In this document: positions 42,490-52,079 of the stretch, one piece after another
How positions within the stretch are numbered: the stretch's first letter is position 1
How the letters are laid out: the number at the start of each line of letters is the position of its first letter
Assembly (NCBI RefSeq): GCF_004028635.1
Contig: NZ_RQJW01000020.1
Location: forward strand, 62,001-126,000
Length of the DNA stretch: 64,000 nucleotides
Direction: 5' to 3'
Source of the DNA: Streptomyces cyaneus
GTDB taxonomy: Bacteria > Actinomycetota > Actinomycetes > Streptomycetales > Streptomycetaceae
Position numbers and translations under genes: made by a program
The notes under the pieces: generated by a model
Database searches by the model: none
Told to the model about the DNA's origin: nothing
The model's input: the letters and a program-made list of their open reading frames with translations, nothing else

Positions 42490-42524
42490 TTGCCTCACCG
42501 GCAAATTTCTTGCCTCAGAGGCAA
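42490..42524. promoter_or_regulatory. Paired palindromic operators upstream of the XRE-cupin gene
   Basis: TTGCCTCACCGGCAA (42490-42504) and TTGCCTCAGAGGCAA (42510-42524) share the pattern TTGCC-N5-GGCAA; the second is a perfect 7+1+7 palindrome. Their centres are 20 bp apart, about two helical turns, so two dimers could bind side by side. They lie 13-47 nt upstream of the regulator ATG, the expected place for autoregulation. Confidence 0.8.
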
Positions 42525-42583
42525 AGACTTCTCCCGACCCAGACCCCGGCCCCGGCCCCCCAGCCGCGCCGCCCACCCGGCCC

Positions 42584-43969
42584 TCACCGGTTGGCGACCG
42601 CCTGCTTGATCAACGTCTTGCCGAAGTCCCACATCAGCCCGCCCCCACTGTGCGCGTCGTCCATCACATCCGTGAAGGCGTCGACGAACCGGTCCACCTC
42701 CCGCTCGCCGATGATCAGCGGCGGAATCAGCTTGATCACCTCCAGGTGATCGCCGGAGACCTGGGTGAGGATCCGATGCCGCTGCAGCAACGGCACGACG
42801 ACCATCTGCGCGAACAGGCCCTTGCGCGCGGCCTGCAGCATGCTCCAACGCCCCCGCAGCTTCAGCGAGTTGGGCCTGCCGAACTCAATGCCGATCATCA
42901 GGCCCCGGCCACGGACGTCGGCGAGCAGCTCGTACTTGTCGATCAGCGCCGCGAGCCGGGACTTCAGCAGCTCACCCGTGGCCCGGGCATTCGCGACGAC
43001 CTGCTCGTTCTCCATGACGGACAGCACGGCGAGCCCGGCCGCCATGGCCTGCGCGTTGGACCCGAAGCTCGCCGAGTGGACCAGCACACGGTCCATGGAC
43101 GAGTAGACCTTCTTGAAGATCCAGTCCTTGCCGAGGGTGGCGCCCACGGGCACATACCCGCCGGAGAGGGCCTTGGCCACGCACACCAGGTCCGGCTCGA
43201 CACCGTCCTCGTGCTGGTAGGCGTAGAAGTCGCCGGTACGGCCGAGGCCCGTCTGCACCTCGTCGGCGATGAGCAGCGCCTTGTGCCGATGCAGCAGCTC
43301 CTGGGCGGCCCGCAGACAGCCGGGGGGAGCCTCGTGCACGCCCTTGCCCTGGATGGGTTCGACGATGAGGCCCGCCACGTCTCCCTTCTTCAATTCCCGT
43401 GCCAGGGCATCGAGATCGCCGAGCGGTACGGCCGTGTCCGGCAGCAGCGGAGCGAATCCGTCCCGGAAGCCGGACTCGCCGTTCACCGACAGCGAGCCCG
43501 TGGTCAGTCCGTGGAAAGCGTGGTCGCAGTACAGGATCCGCGGCTTGCCGGTGACGAACCGCGCGAACTTCAGCGCAGTCTCCACCGCCTCCGTGCCGCT
43601 GTTGCCGAAGAACACCCGGTCCAGGTGCGGGCTGTGTGCGAGCAGCTTCTCGGCCAGCAGCCCGGGCAGCGGCTGGCAGTCGAAGCGGGTGAGGTCGGCG
43701 AGCCGGGCGTCCAGGACGTCGTGCAGCGCCTTGCGGACGACGGGGTGGTGGCGCCCCAGGCCCATCACCCCGAACCCGGCGAGCATGTCCAGGTAGTCGT
43801 CGCCGTCCGCGTCCCAGAAGTACGCGCCCTCGGCCCGCTCGTAGACCTTGTCGAAGCCGATGGTGTGCAGCATGCGCGGGAGCTGGTGGTTGAGGTACCG
43901 GGTGTGCAGCTCGTAGCGCTCGGCTCCGCGCTCGGACAGGAGTCTGCCGAGGTCGAACTCCGTGGTCAT
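42584..43969 (-). CDS. hpnO: Hopanoid aminotransferase HpnO (class III, PLP)
   Basis: A class III PLP aminotransferase of 461 residues, last gene of the hopanoid operon. HpnO is thought to form the terminal amine of aminobacteriohopanetriol from the ribosyl-derived side chain. Motifs are FFGNSGTEAVETALKFAR near residue 120, LLIADEVQTGLGRTG near 232 and the PLP lysine in CVAKALSGGYVP (Lys266). Its start overlaps the dxs stop by 4 nt (ATGA), tying it to the operon. General class III enzymes look alike, so the name rests on both sequence and context. Confidence 0.93.
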   Translation of the reverse strand: MTTEFDLGRLLSERGAERYELHTRYLNHQLPRMLHTIGFDKVYERAEGAYFWDADGDDYLDMLAGFGVMGLGRHHPVVRKALHDVLDARLADLTRFDCQPLPGLLAEKLLAHSPHLDRVFFGNSGTEAVETALKFARFVTGKPRILYCDHAFHGLTTGSLSVNGESGFRDGFAPLLPDTAVPLGDLDALARELKKGDVAGLIVEPIQGKGVHEAPPGCLRAAQELLHRHKALLIADEVQTGLGRTGDFYAYQHEDGVEPDLVCVAKALSGGYVPVGATLGKDWIFKKVYSSMDRVLVHSASFGSNAQAMAAGLAVLSVMENEQVVANARATGELLKSRLAALIDKYELLADVRGRGLMIGIEFGRPNSLKLRGRWSMLQAARKGLFAQMVVVPLLQRHRILTQVSGDHLEVIKLIPPLIIGEREVDRFVDAFTDVMDDAHSGGGLMWDFGKTLIKQAVANR

Positions 43970-45882
43970 TCAGCTTTCTCCTTGACTGACACGGCCAGGC
44001 TGTCCTCGGCCTCCTTCAGGGCCAGGCTCGCGCTGATCCGGCCGGCGATCTCGACAGGCGTCAGCCCGATGTCGGCGAGCACCTCGCCCCGCTTGGCGTG
44101 CGCGAGGAACTGCTCCGGGATGCCGAACCGCCGTACCGGTACGTCGACTTCGGCGTCACCCAGCGCCAGCGCCACGGCGGCGCCGACCCCGGCCGAGCGG
44201 CTGTTGTCCTCGACCACGGCCACCAACCGGTGCTGTGCGGCGAGGGGCGGGAGCGCCGGGTCGACCGGCTTGACCCAACGCGGGTCGACGACGGTGCAGT
44301 TGATGCCGCGGGCCTGAAGCAGCTCGGCCGCCTGGAGGCACACCGGGGCCATCACACCGACGGCGACGAGGAGGACCTCCGGCTCGCCCACGTCCCGGTG
44401 CAGCACGTCCAGCCCGCCCACCCGGTCCACCGCCGGGATCGACGGCCCCACCGACTCCTTCGGGAACCGCACGAGCGTCGGCGCGTCGTCGACGGCCACG
44501 GCCTCCCGCAGCTGCGCCCGCAGCTGGTCGGCGTCGCGCGGCGCGGCGATCCTGAGGCCGGGCACGACCTGGAGGATCGACATGTCCCACATGCCGTTGT
44601 GGGAGGGCCCGTCCACGCCGGTGACGCCAGCCCGGTCCAGCACGAACGTCACCCCGCAGCGGTGCAGCGCGACGTCCATCAGAAGCTGGTCGAAGGCACG
44701 GTTCAGGAAGGTGGCGTAGACGGCGACGACCGGGTGCACCCCGCCCGTCGCCAGCCCCGCCGCCGACACGGCCGCATGCTGCTCGGCGATCCCGACGTCC
44801 CACACCCGGTCCGGGAACCGCTCCGCGAACTTGCCGAGCCCGACCGGGTGCAGCATGGCCGCCGTGATCGCCACGACGTCCTGCCGCTCCTCGCCGATCC
44901 GCACGATCTCGTCGCCGAACACCGAGGTCCAGGACGGACCGTTGGACGGAGCGAGCGGCTCGCAGGTCAGCGGATCCATCACGCCGACGGTGTGGAAGTG
45001 GTCCTCCTCGTGGGCGAGGGCGGGCTCGTAGCCGCGCCCCTTCTCCGTCAGGCAGTGGACGAGCACCGGCCCGTGGAAGCGTTTCGCACGCCGCATCGCG
45101 GACTCGACGGCCCCGATGTCGTGCCCGTCGATCGGGCCGACGTACTTCAGTCCCAGGTCCTCGAACATGCCCTGCGGGGCGAAGGCGTCCTTGAACCCCT
45201 TCTTCGCGCCGTGCAGGGACTCGTAGATCGTGTTGCCCACGAGCGGGGTCCGCAGCAGTACGTCCTTCCCCCAGGCCAGGACCTTCTCGTAGCTGTCGGT
45301 CGTGCGCAGGGTGGCCAGGTGGTTGGCGAGGCCGCCGATGGTCGGCGCGTACGACCGCTCGTTGTCGTTGACGACGATGATCAGCGGCCGGTCCTTGGCG
45401 GCCGCGATGTTGTTCAGCGCCTCCCAGGCCATGCCGCCGGTGAGCGCCCCGTCGCCGATGACCGCGACGACATGCCCCTTCTCCCCCTGTACCTCGCGGG
45501 CCTTGGCGAGTCCGTCGGCCCAGCCGAGCGCGGTGGAGGCATGGCTGTTCTCGACGATGTCGTGCTCGGACTCCTCGCGCGAGGGGTACCCGGACAGACC
45601 GCCCTTGCCGCGCAGCTTGGAGAAGTCCTGACGTCCCGTCAAAAGTTTGTGTACGTAGCTCTGGTGACCGGTGTCCCAGACGATGCGGTCGACCGGTGAC
45701 TCGAAGACCCGGTGGAGCGCGATGGAGAGTTCCACCACCCCCAGGTTGGGCCCGAGATGTCCGCCGGTCCTGGCGACCGCGTGCACCAGGAACTCCCTGA
45801 TCTCGTCGGACAGTTCACCGAGTTCCGCCTCGGACAGCGCCTTCAGGTCACGTGGTCCCCGGATGCTCTCCAGAATCGTCAC
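43966..45882 (-). CDS. dxs: 1-Deoxy-D-xylulose-5-phosphate synthase
   Basis: A thiamine diphosphate enzyme joining pyruvate and glyceraldehyde 3-phosphate to DXP, the first step of the MEP isoprenoid pathway. It is 638 residues, full length. It has the ThDP motif VIGDGALTGGMAWEALNNIA near residue 148, the HQSYVHKLLTGR region near 72 and the transketolase-like AEQHAAVSAAGLA near 365. It lies inside the hopanoid operon, 31 nt after ispG, where it would raise isoprenoid supply. Streptomyces genomes usually have another dxs elsewhere. Confidence 0.97.
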   Translation of the reverse strand: MTILESIRGPRDLKALSEAELGELSDEIREFLVHAVARTGGHLGPNLGVVELSIALHRVFESPVDRIVWDTGHQSYVHKLLTGRQDFSKLRGKGGLSGYPSREESEHDIVENSHASTALGWADGLAKAREVQGEKGHVVAVIGDGALTGGMAWEALNNIAAAKDRPLIIVVNDNERSYAPTIGGLANHLATLRTTDSYEKVLAWGKDVLLRTPLVGNTIYESLHGAKKGFKDAFAPQGMFEDLGLKYVGPIDGHDIGAVESAMRRAKRFHGPVLVHCLTEKGRGYEPALAHEEDHFHTVGVMDPLTCEPLAPSNGPSWTSVFGDEIVRIGEERQDVVAITAAMLHPVGLGKFAERFPDRVWDVGIAEQHAAVSAAGLATGGVHPVVAVYATFLNRAFDQLLMDVALHRCGVTFVLDRAGVTGVDGPSHNGMWDMSILQVVPGLRIAAPRDADQLRAQLREAVAVDDAPTLVRFPKESVGPSIPAVDRVGGLDVLHRDVGEPEVLLVAVGVMAPVCLQAAELLQARGINCTVVDPRWVKPVDPALPPLAAQHRLVAVVEDNSRSAGVGAAVALALGDAEVDVPVRRFGIPEQFLAHAKRGEVLADIGLTPVEIAGRISASLALKEAEDSLAVSVKEKAE

Positions 45883-45913
45883 GCTCGGGCCCCCTCTCGG
45901 TCCGTGCCTTGGT

Positions 45914-47098
45914 TCAGCTCACAGTCACTTCTGGTTTCCCCGTGACGGTGGGGGCGCCCGATGCGGCCCCGTTCTGCTCGTCCTGCTCCATCTGCTCGGC
46001 GATCTTCATCGCCTCGTCGATCAGCGTCTCCACGATCTTCGACTCGGGGACGGTCTTGATGACCTCGCCCTTGACGAAGATCTGCCCCTTGCCGTTGCCG
46101 GAGGCGACCCCCAGGTCCGCCTCCCGCGCCTCGCCGGGACCGTTGACCACACAGCCCATGACGGCTACCCGCAACGGCACTTCCATGCCCTCCAGGCCGG
46201 CCGTGACCTCGTCGGCCAGCTTGTAGACGTCGACCTGCGCACGCCCGCACGACGGACAGGAGACGATCTCCAGGCGCCGCTGCCTGAGCCCCAGCGACTG
46301 AAGGATCTGGATGCCGACCTTGACCTCCTCGGCGGGCGGGGCGCTCAACGACACCCGGATGGTGTCGCCGATCCCCCGCGACAGCAGCGCGCCGAAGGCG
46401 ACGGCCGACTTGATCGTGCCCTGGAAGGCGGGACCGGCCTCCGTCACCCCGAGGTGCAGCGGGTAGTCGCACTGCTCGGCGAGCTGCTGGTAGGCGTTGA
46501 CCATCACCACGGGGTCGTTGTGCTTCACCGAGATCTTGATGTCCCGGAAGTCGTGCTCCTCGAAGAGCGAGGCCTCCCACAGCGCCGACTCCACCAGCGC
46601 CTCCGGCGTCGCCCTGCCGTACTTCTGCAACAGCCGCCTGTCGAGGGACCCGGCGTTGACGCCGATGCGGATGGGCGTGCCGTGGTCCTTGGCGACCCGC
46701 GCGATCTCCTTGACCTTGTCGTCGAACTGTTTGATGTTGCCGGGGTTGACGCGTACGGCCGCGCAGCCGGCCTCGATCGCCGCGAACACGTACTTCGGCT
46801 GGAAGTGGATGTCGGCGATCACCGGGATCTGCGACTTGCGGGCGATGGTCGCGAGCGCGTCCGCGTCGTCCTGCGTCGGGCAGGCCACGCGCACGATCTG
46901 GCAGCCCGACGCCGTCAGCTCGGCGATCTGCTGCAAGGTGGCGCCGATGTCGGACGTACGGGTCGTCGTCATCGACTGCACCGACACAGGGGCACCGCCC
47001 CCGACCGCCACCGGGCCGACCTGGATCTGCCGCGACACACGCCGCTCGGCGATCGGCCGGAGGGGTACCTCGGGGACGCCCAAGGAGATGGCGGTCAT
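45914..47098 (-). CDS. ispG: 4-Hydroxy-3-methylbut-2-en-1-yl diphosphate synthase IspG (GcpE)
   Basis: An iron-sulfur enzyme of the MEP pathway converting MEcPP to HMBPP. It is 394 residues with an N-terminal TIM barrel and a C-terminal [4Fe-4S] domain: SCPSCGRAQVDVYKLA gives the CxxC pair and GCVVNGPGEAREADLG the third Cys and the following Glu. The ATG at 47098 lies 4 nt after the hpnH stop. With dxs it supplies IPP and DMAPP to the operon's squalene synthesis. Confidence 0.97.
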   Translation of the reverse strand: MTAISLGVPEVPLRPIAERRVSRQIQVGPVAVGGGAPVSVQSMTTTRTSDIGATLQQIAELTASGCQIVRVACPTQDDADALATIARKSQIPVIADIHFQPKYVFAAIEAGCAAVRVNPGNIKQFDDKVKEIARVAKDHGTPIRIGVNAGSLDRRLLQKYGRATPEALVESALWEASLFEEHDFRDIKISVKHNDPVVMVNAYQQLAEQCDYPLHLGVTEAGPAFQGTIKSAVAFGALLSRGIGDTIRVSLSAPPAEEVKVGIQILQSLGLRQRRLEIVSCPSCGRAQVDVYKLADEVTAGLEGMEVPLRVAVMGCVVNGPGEAREADLGVASGNGKGQIFVKGEVIKTVPESKIVETLIDEAMKIAEQMEQDEQNGAASGAPTVTGKPEVTVS

Positions 47099-47102
47099 GG
47101 TG

Positions 47103-48125
47103 TCACTCCCGGTTTCCGGAGACCGTCTCGCGCATGGCGCGCAGCGACTCCTTGAGCGAGCCCATGGTGGCAAGGACGGCGGTGGGCTCGTAGCCGCAGT
47201 GCGCCATGCAGTTGGCGCAGCGCGGGTCCTTGCCGCGGCCGTACTTGTCCCAGTCGGTCTCCTCGATCAGCTCGCGGTACGTGGGGACGTACCCGTCGCT
47301 CATCAGGTAGCAGGGCCGCTGCCAGCCGAACAGCGAGTAGTTCGGGATGGCCCAGGCGGTGCACGGGAAGTCGACCTTGCCCTCGAGGAAGTCGAGGAAC
47401 AGCGGCGAGTGGTTGAGCCGCCACTTCCTGCGGTTGCCGCCCGCGAAGGCCTTCTTGAACAGTTCGCGGGTCTGCTCGACGCCCAGGAAGTGCTCCTGGT
47501 CGGGGGCCTTCTCGTAGGCGTAGGCGGGCGAGATCATCATCTCGTCGACCTTGAGGTCGTCGTTGAGGTAGTTGAGGACCTCGATGATCGTCTGCGGGGT
47601 GTCGGTGTTGAAGAAGGTCGAGTTGGTGGTGACCCGGAAGCCGCGCCGCTTGGCCTCCTTGATGGCCTCCACGGCCTCGTCGAACACGCCCTCCTTCGCC
47701 ACGGACTCGTCGTGCCGCTCGCGCAGGCCGTCGATGTGCACCGCGAAGGCGAAGTACGGCGAGGGTGTGAACTTGTCCATCTTCTTGCGCAGCAGCATGG
47801 CGTTGGTGCACAGGAACACGTATTTCCGCTTGGCCACCAGCTGCCGCACGATCTCGTCGATCTGCGGGTGCATCAGAGGCTCACCGCCGGCGATGGACAC
47901 CATCGGCGCACCGGATTCGAGCACCGCTCCCACCGCCTGGGCGACCGGCATGCGCTGCTTGAGTACGCCGGCCGGGTGCTGGATCTTGCCGCAGCCCTCG
48001 CACTTGAGGTTGCAGGCGAAGAGCGGTTCCAGCTCGACGATCAGCGGAAACTTGTCCCGCCTGCGGAGCTTTTGTTCGGCCAAGTATGTAGCGACCTTGA
48101 TGGACTGACGCAGCGGCATGGCCAT
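47103..48125 (-). CDS. hpnH: Adenosyl-hopene transferase HpnH (radical SAM)
   Basis: A radical SAM enzyme that joins the 5'-deoxyadenosyl group to diploptene, forming the C5-extended adenosylhopane. It is 340 residues. The cluster motif is ACNLKCEGCGKI (Cys38, Cys42, Cys45), and the SPASM-like end holds CANCMAHCGYEPTA. GGAGGTGA precedes the ATG. It sits between hpnG and ispG with 4-5 nt gaps, in the standard Streptomyces order. Confidence 0.97.
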   Translation of the reverse strand: MAMPLRQSIKVATYLAEQKLRRRDKFPLIVELEPLFACNLKCEGCGKIQHPAGVLKQRMPVAQAVGAVLESGAPMVSIAGGEPLMHPQIDEIVRQLVAKRKYVFLCTNAMLLRKKMDKFTPSPYFAFAVHIDGLRERHDESVAKEGVFDEAVEAIKEAKRRGFRVTTNSTFFNTDTPQTIIEVLNYLNDDLKVDEMMISPAYAYEKAPDQEHFLGVEQTRELFKKAFAGGNRRKWRLNHSPLFLDFLEGKVDFPCTAWAIPNYSLFGWQRPCYLMSDGYVPTYRELIEETDWDKYGRGKDPRCANCMAHCGYEPTAVLATMGSLKESLRAMRETVSGNRE

Positions 48126-48130
48126 CTGGC

Positions 48131-48772
48131 TCACCTCCTGGGGAGCAGCAAAGAACGGTGCCATTCGAAGAAAGCAGGGAGAACGGAACGAAGGACACGG
48201 AAAGCCGATATTCCACCGCGCAACGTGCCGATCCGGACCAGTTCATGTTCTGGAGCGTCCACGACCACCCGGACGGCCGCAACCGGGCGCTCGCCGGTGC
48301 GTACGGCGCTCAGAAGCGTGGCCGCGGACTCCATGTCGACCGCGATCGCGCCGGTCGCGAGCAGATCCGACCGTTCCTGACCTCGGACGACGTGATCGGA
48401 GCCGGTGAGCGGCCCGGTGTGGACGGTGCGGCCCGGGACGGTCCGCGCGAGCTCTTTGACGAGTAGGTCGGTTCCTACGCACGGAACGGTTCCCGCCGGA
48501 TCCCGGGTCTCCTCGGCGACCACCAGATCGCCGGGGTGCATCCCGGGAGCGAGCCCCGCGCAGAAGCCCGTGGCGAGCACGGCGGCTCCGCTGAGGGCCG
48601 GGTCGGCCAGGACCCGGGTGACGGAGCGCTCGGCCGCCCGTGGCCCCATGCCGGTCCGCAGCACGGTGACCGGCCCGCCGGCGCCGCCGCGGTCGCTCGT
48701 GCGCAGGGCGAACTGCTCGATGCCGAGCGCACAGGCGATCAGCAGCGGGGCCGGGGCGGGCTGCGGGCTCAT
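48131..48772 (-). CDS. hpnG: Hopanoid phosphorylase/nucleosidase HpnG
   Basis: A purine nucleoside phosphorylase-family enzyme of 213 residues that removes adenine from adenosylhopane, giving the ribosyl side chain. Family blocks are RTGMGPRAAERSV near residue 39, ATGFCAGLAPGMHPGDLVVA near 67 and the VDMESAA element near 144. Its ATG overlaps the shc TGA by one base (TGATG). It acts directly after HpnH in the pathway. Confidence 0.93.
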   Translation of the reverse strand: MSPQPAPAPLLIACALGIEQFALRTSDRGGAGGPVTVLRTGMGPRAAERSVTRVLADPALSGAAVLATGFCAGLAPGMHPGDLVVAEETRDPAGTVPCVGTDLLVKELARTVPGRTVHTGPLTGSDHVVRGQERSDLLATGAIAVDMESAATLLSAVRTGERPVAAVRVVVDAPEHELVRIGTLRGGISAFRVLRSVLPAFFEWHRSLLLPRR

Positions 48773-50799
48773 CAGCTCCCCTTGGCCTCGGCGAGCGGTT
48801 TCCCGGACGTGCCGCCCTTCTCGGCCCTCTCGGCGAAGGGCTCTCCGTGTACGTACCGGCCGAGCGCGGTGAGCGGGAACACCTGCCGGTAGAGGTGGTA
48901 GTTGATGGAGAAGTCCCAAGGGAAGCCGGTGCCGGTGAAGTAGGGCTCGTCCCATGACCCGTCCTCGCGCTGGGTGGCAGCGAGCCACTCGATGCCGCGC
49001 TCGACGGCCTTGGAGTCCTTCTCCCCCGCGGCCAGCAGGGCCATCAGTGCCCACGCGGTCTGCGAGGCGGTCGAGGCGCCCTTGCCGCTCCACTCCTTGA
49101 CGTACTTGTAGGAGCGCAGGTCCTCGCCCCAGCCGCCGTCGTCGTTCTGGACGGACTCCAGCCAGGTCACGGCACGGCGGATCGCCGGGTGCGAGCCCGG
49201 GAACCCGGCCGCCACCAGGGCGGGTACGACCGACCCGGTGCCGTAGACGTAGTTGACGCCCCAGCGCCCGAACCACGAGCCGTCCGGCTCCTGTTCGGCG
49301 AGCAGCCACTGGATGCCCCGCCGGGTGCGCGGGTCGTGCGCGAGGCCCTCGACGGCGAGCATCTCGACGACGTGCGCGGTGACGTCCGCCGACGGCGGGT
49401 CGATGACCTCGCCGAAGTCGCAGAACGGCAGCCGGTTGGGAAACGGGCTGGTGTTGTCGACGTCGAAGGCGCCCCACGCCCCGTTCTTCGACTGCATCCC
49501 GAGGTTCCAGCGCACCCCGCGCCCGATCGCCTTCTCCACCCGCTCCGGGTCGTGGTGCTTGACCCGGCGCAGCGCGAGGACCACCTCGGCGGTGTCGTCG
49601 ATGTCGGGGTAGTTGTCGTTGTGGAACTCGAACGCCCAGCCGCCGGGCGGCAGTTGGGGCCGCTTGACCGCCCAGTCGCCGGGCCGGACGATCTCCTCGC
49701 CCAGCATCCAGTCCGCGGCCTTGACGAGCTGCGGATGATCGGCGGGCACACCCGCGTCCACCAGCGCGATCGTCGCCAGGCACGTGTCCCAGACCGGTGA
49801 CTGGCAGGCTTCGATCATCCGGGCCCCGTCCTCGCGCCAGACGGCGAAACGGTCCAGCGACGCCAACCCCTCACGCATGACGGGGTGTTCGAGGTCGTAG
49901 CCGAGCAGGTGCAGGGCGATGATCGAGTACACCGCCGGGGGCTGGATGCCGCCCCAGCAGCCGTCGTTCTCCTGCCGCTCGATGATCCAGCGGGCTGCGC
50001 TGTTCATGGCGGCTCTGCGCAGCCTGCGCGGGGCGACCTTGCGCAGCTGGTGCAGCGCCTTGTCGAGCCGCTGGAAGGCGCCGTCCCAACTGGCCGCCGG
50101 AGCAAGGGGCCTCGGCGGGTTGGGGTTGGCCGGGTCGGTGTGCAGTTCGTCGAGCGGGAACGGTGCGGGCCGTACCGGGCGCTTCGCGGAGACGATCGTC
50201 AGCGGGACGATGGTCTGCCGGGCCCAGCAGCCGAAGTCGTAGATGTTGAGCGGGACCCACTGGGGGAAGTAGATGAGCTCCGGCGGAAGTTCGGGCAGGT
50301 CCTCCCACTTCCACCAGCCGAACAGGGCCAGCCAGATCCGGGTGAACACCCGGGCGGCGGCGATACCGCCCTGCTCGCGGATCCAGGCGGAAGCCTTGGC
50401 CATGTGCGGGGCGTCCGGCGCGTCGCCGGCCAGGCGGAGAGCGACGTACGCCTCGACGGTGGCGGAGAGTTCGCCCGGCGCGCCGTAGAAGGTGCCCCAC
50501 GTGCCGTCCTCGCGCTGCTCACCGCGGATGAAGAGCGCGGCGGCCTGTGTGGTCGCCTCGTCGCGGATGCCCAGGAACTGACGGAGCAGTAAGTCCTCGG
50601 CGTCCATGGTGACGTTCGTCTCGAGGTCGCCCTTCCACCAGCCCTGGTCGTCCTGCTTCGCCAGCAGGAAGTCGGTGGCGCGCCGGGTCGCGCGTACGGC
50701 GGCTTCGTGCACCCCGGCCGCCCCGGGGTTTTCGGTGTCGCTGGCCGCGGCTGCCCGGGGCGGGAGTGCCCCGGTGCTTCCGTCGGTCGTCGCTGTCAT
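48772..50799 (-). CDS. shc: Squalene-hopene cyclase
   Basis: A membrane-associated terpene cyclase turning squalene into hopene and hopanol. It is 675 residues, the family length. The protonating motif is DIDDTA (399-404) and several QW repeats are visible, for example QEPDGSWFGRWG, QNDDGGWGEDL and QREDGSWDEP. PVWDTCLATIALVDAG near 335 is another conserved block. The ATG at 50799 has GGGGAAG upstream. It lies between the prenyl diphosphate synthase and hpnG. Confidence 0.98.
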   Translation of the reverse strand: MTATTDGSTGALPPRAAAASDTENPGAAGVHEAAVRATRRATDFLLAKQDDQGWWKGDLETNVTMDAEDLLLRQFLGIRDEATTQAAALFIRGEQREDGTWGTFYGAPGELSATVEAYVALRLAGDAPDAPHMAKASAWIREQGGIAAARVFTRIWLALFGWWKWEDLPELPPELIYFPQWVPLNIYDFGCWARQTIVPLTIVSAKRPVRPAPFPLDELHTDPANPNPPRPLAPAASWDGAFQRLDKALHQLRKVAPRRLRRAAMNSAARWIIERQENDGCWGGIQPPAVYSIIALHLLGYDLEHPVMREGLASLDRFAVWREDGARMIEACQSPVWDTCLATIALVDAGVPADHPQLVKAADWMLGEEIVRPGDWAVKRPQLPPGGWAFEFHNDNYPDIDDTAEVVLALRRVKHHDPERVEKAIGRGVRWNLGMQSKNGAWGAFDVDNTSPFPNRLPFCDFGEVIDPPSADVTAHVVEMLAVEGLAHDPRTRRGIQWLLAEQEPDGSWFGRWGVNYVYGTGSVVPALVAAGFPGSHPAIRRAVTWLESVQNDDGGWGEDLRSYKYVKEWSGKGASTASQTAWALMALLAAGEKDSKAVERGIEWLAATQREDGSWDEPYFTGTGFPWDFSINYHLYRQVFPLTALGRYVHGEPFAERAEKGGTSGKPLAEAKGS

Positions 50800-50942
50800 G
50801 GCTTCCCCTTCGTGCAGTGCTACTGGAGTTGCGTCTGCTGTGGGTCCGCCGTCGGCCGGTGCGCTGGTTCCCGCCACACCGGCCGGCGACTACGCGAGGG
50901 CTATTCGACCGATACTGATCATCTCTTTTCGCCCGGTGGTGA

Positions 50943-52079
50943 TCATCTCTTCCGTACGACGACGAAGTCGGCGAGCGCCGTGAACTGCGCCCGCACCTGC
51001 TCGGGCATGTCGACGGCGTCGAGCGCCTCGACGGCGACGGCGTGCTGACGGCGTGCCTCCTCGGCGGTCCACTCGCGGCCGCCCGCCTCCTCGATGAGGG
51101 CGGCGCGGGCCGCGAACTCCTCCTCGGAGAAGTTCTCGAAGTCGCTGCTCTTGGCGTCGGCGGCGAGGATCTCGCCGAGCCGCTCGGAGGCGGAGCCGCC
51201 CGCCGCGAGCGCGGCCACGACCGGCAGGGACTTCTTGCGCTGGCGCAGGTCGCTCCAGGTCTGCTTGCCGGTGGAGACCGGGTCGCCCCAGATGCCCAGG
51301 AGGTCGTCGACGGCCTGGAAGGCCAGGCCCAGGTGGTAGCCGTACTTCTCCAGGGTGTCGGCGGTACGGTCGTCGGCGCCGCCGAGCACCGCGCCGATGG
51401 AGCTGGCGCAGGCGAGCAGGGCGCCGGTCTTGTTGCCCTCCATCTCCAGGCACTCCTCGACGCTGACGCGGTCGCGGTGCTCGTAGGAGATGTCCTGCGC
51501 CTGGCCGTCGATGAGGGCGCGGGTGGCGGTGGTCAGACGGCGGGTGGCGCGGCCGGCCTCGACGGTGCCGAGCTCCAGCAGTACCTCGTTGGCGAGGGCG
51601 AACAGGGCGTCGCCGACGAGGATGGCCTGGGCGGGGCCGTGCACCTTCCAGACGGTGTCGCGGTGGCGGCGCTGTTCGTCGCCGTCCATCAGGTCGTCGT
51701 GCAGGAGTGAGAAGTTGTGGACGAGTTCGACGGCGACGGCGCCGGGGATGCCGACCTCGGGCGCGGCGCCGGTGACCTCGGCGGAGAGCACCGCGAGGGC
51801 GGGGCGTACGGCCTTGCCGCCGTCGCCGGCCGTGGGGTTGCCGTCGGCGTCGATCCAGCCGAAGTGGTAGGCGGAAACGGTGTCCATGGGAGGGGCCAGG
51901 CGGTCGATCGCCGCCCGCAGTACCGGTGTGGCCAGGGTCCTACCGCGCTCCAGGAGCGCGGTCACGTCGACCGCGGTCTCTCGAGCGGCCTTCTCGGCCG
52001 GGGGCACAGTGGGCACAGTCTCTCCTCTTGTTGCGGTACCGGGGGTGCGGGGGCCTGCCGCCGTGCGCTGATTCAGCAT
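50943..52079 (-). CDS. Trans-polyprenyl diphosphate synthase (FPP/GGPP synthase type)
   Basis: An E-type prenyl diphosphate synthase of 378 residues that chains IPP onto allylic diphosphates. The first Asp-rich motif is LLHDDLMDGDEQRR and the second is AFQAVDDLLGIWGD, with EGNKTGALL between. The context argues that it makes farnesyl diphosphate for squalene. It starts at an ATG overlapping the hpnE stop by one base, with GGAGG seven nt upstream; an internal GTG at 52016 with its own AGGAG could be a second start and would remove a poorly conserved N-terminus. Confidence 0.94.
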   Translation of the reverse strand: MLNQRTAAGPRTPGTATRGETVPTVPPAEKAARETAVDVTALLERGRTLATPVLRAAIDRLAPPMDTVSAYHFGWIDADGNPTAGDGGKAVRPALAVLSAEVTGAAPEVGIPGAVAVELVHNFSLLHDDLMDGDEQRRHRDTVWKVHGPAQAILVGDALFALANEVLLELGTVEAGRATRRLTTATRALIDGQAQDISYEHRDRVSVEECLEMEGNKTGALLACASSIGAVLGGADDRTADTLEKYGYHLGLAFQAVDDLLGIWGDPVSTGKQTWSDLRQRKKSLPVVAALAAGGSASERLGEILAADAKSSDFENFSEEEFAARAALIEEAGGREWTAEEARRQHAVAVEALDAVDMPEQVRAQFTALADFVVVRKR

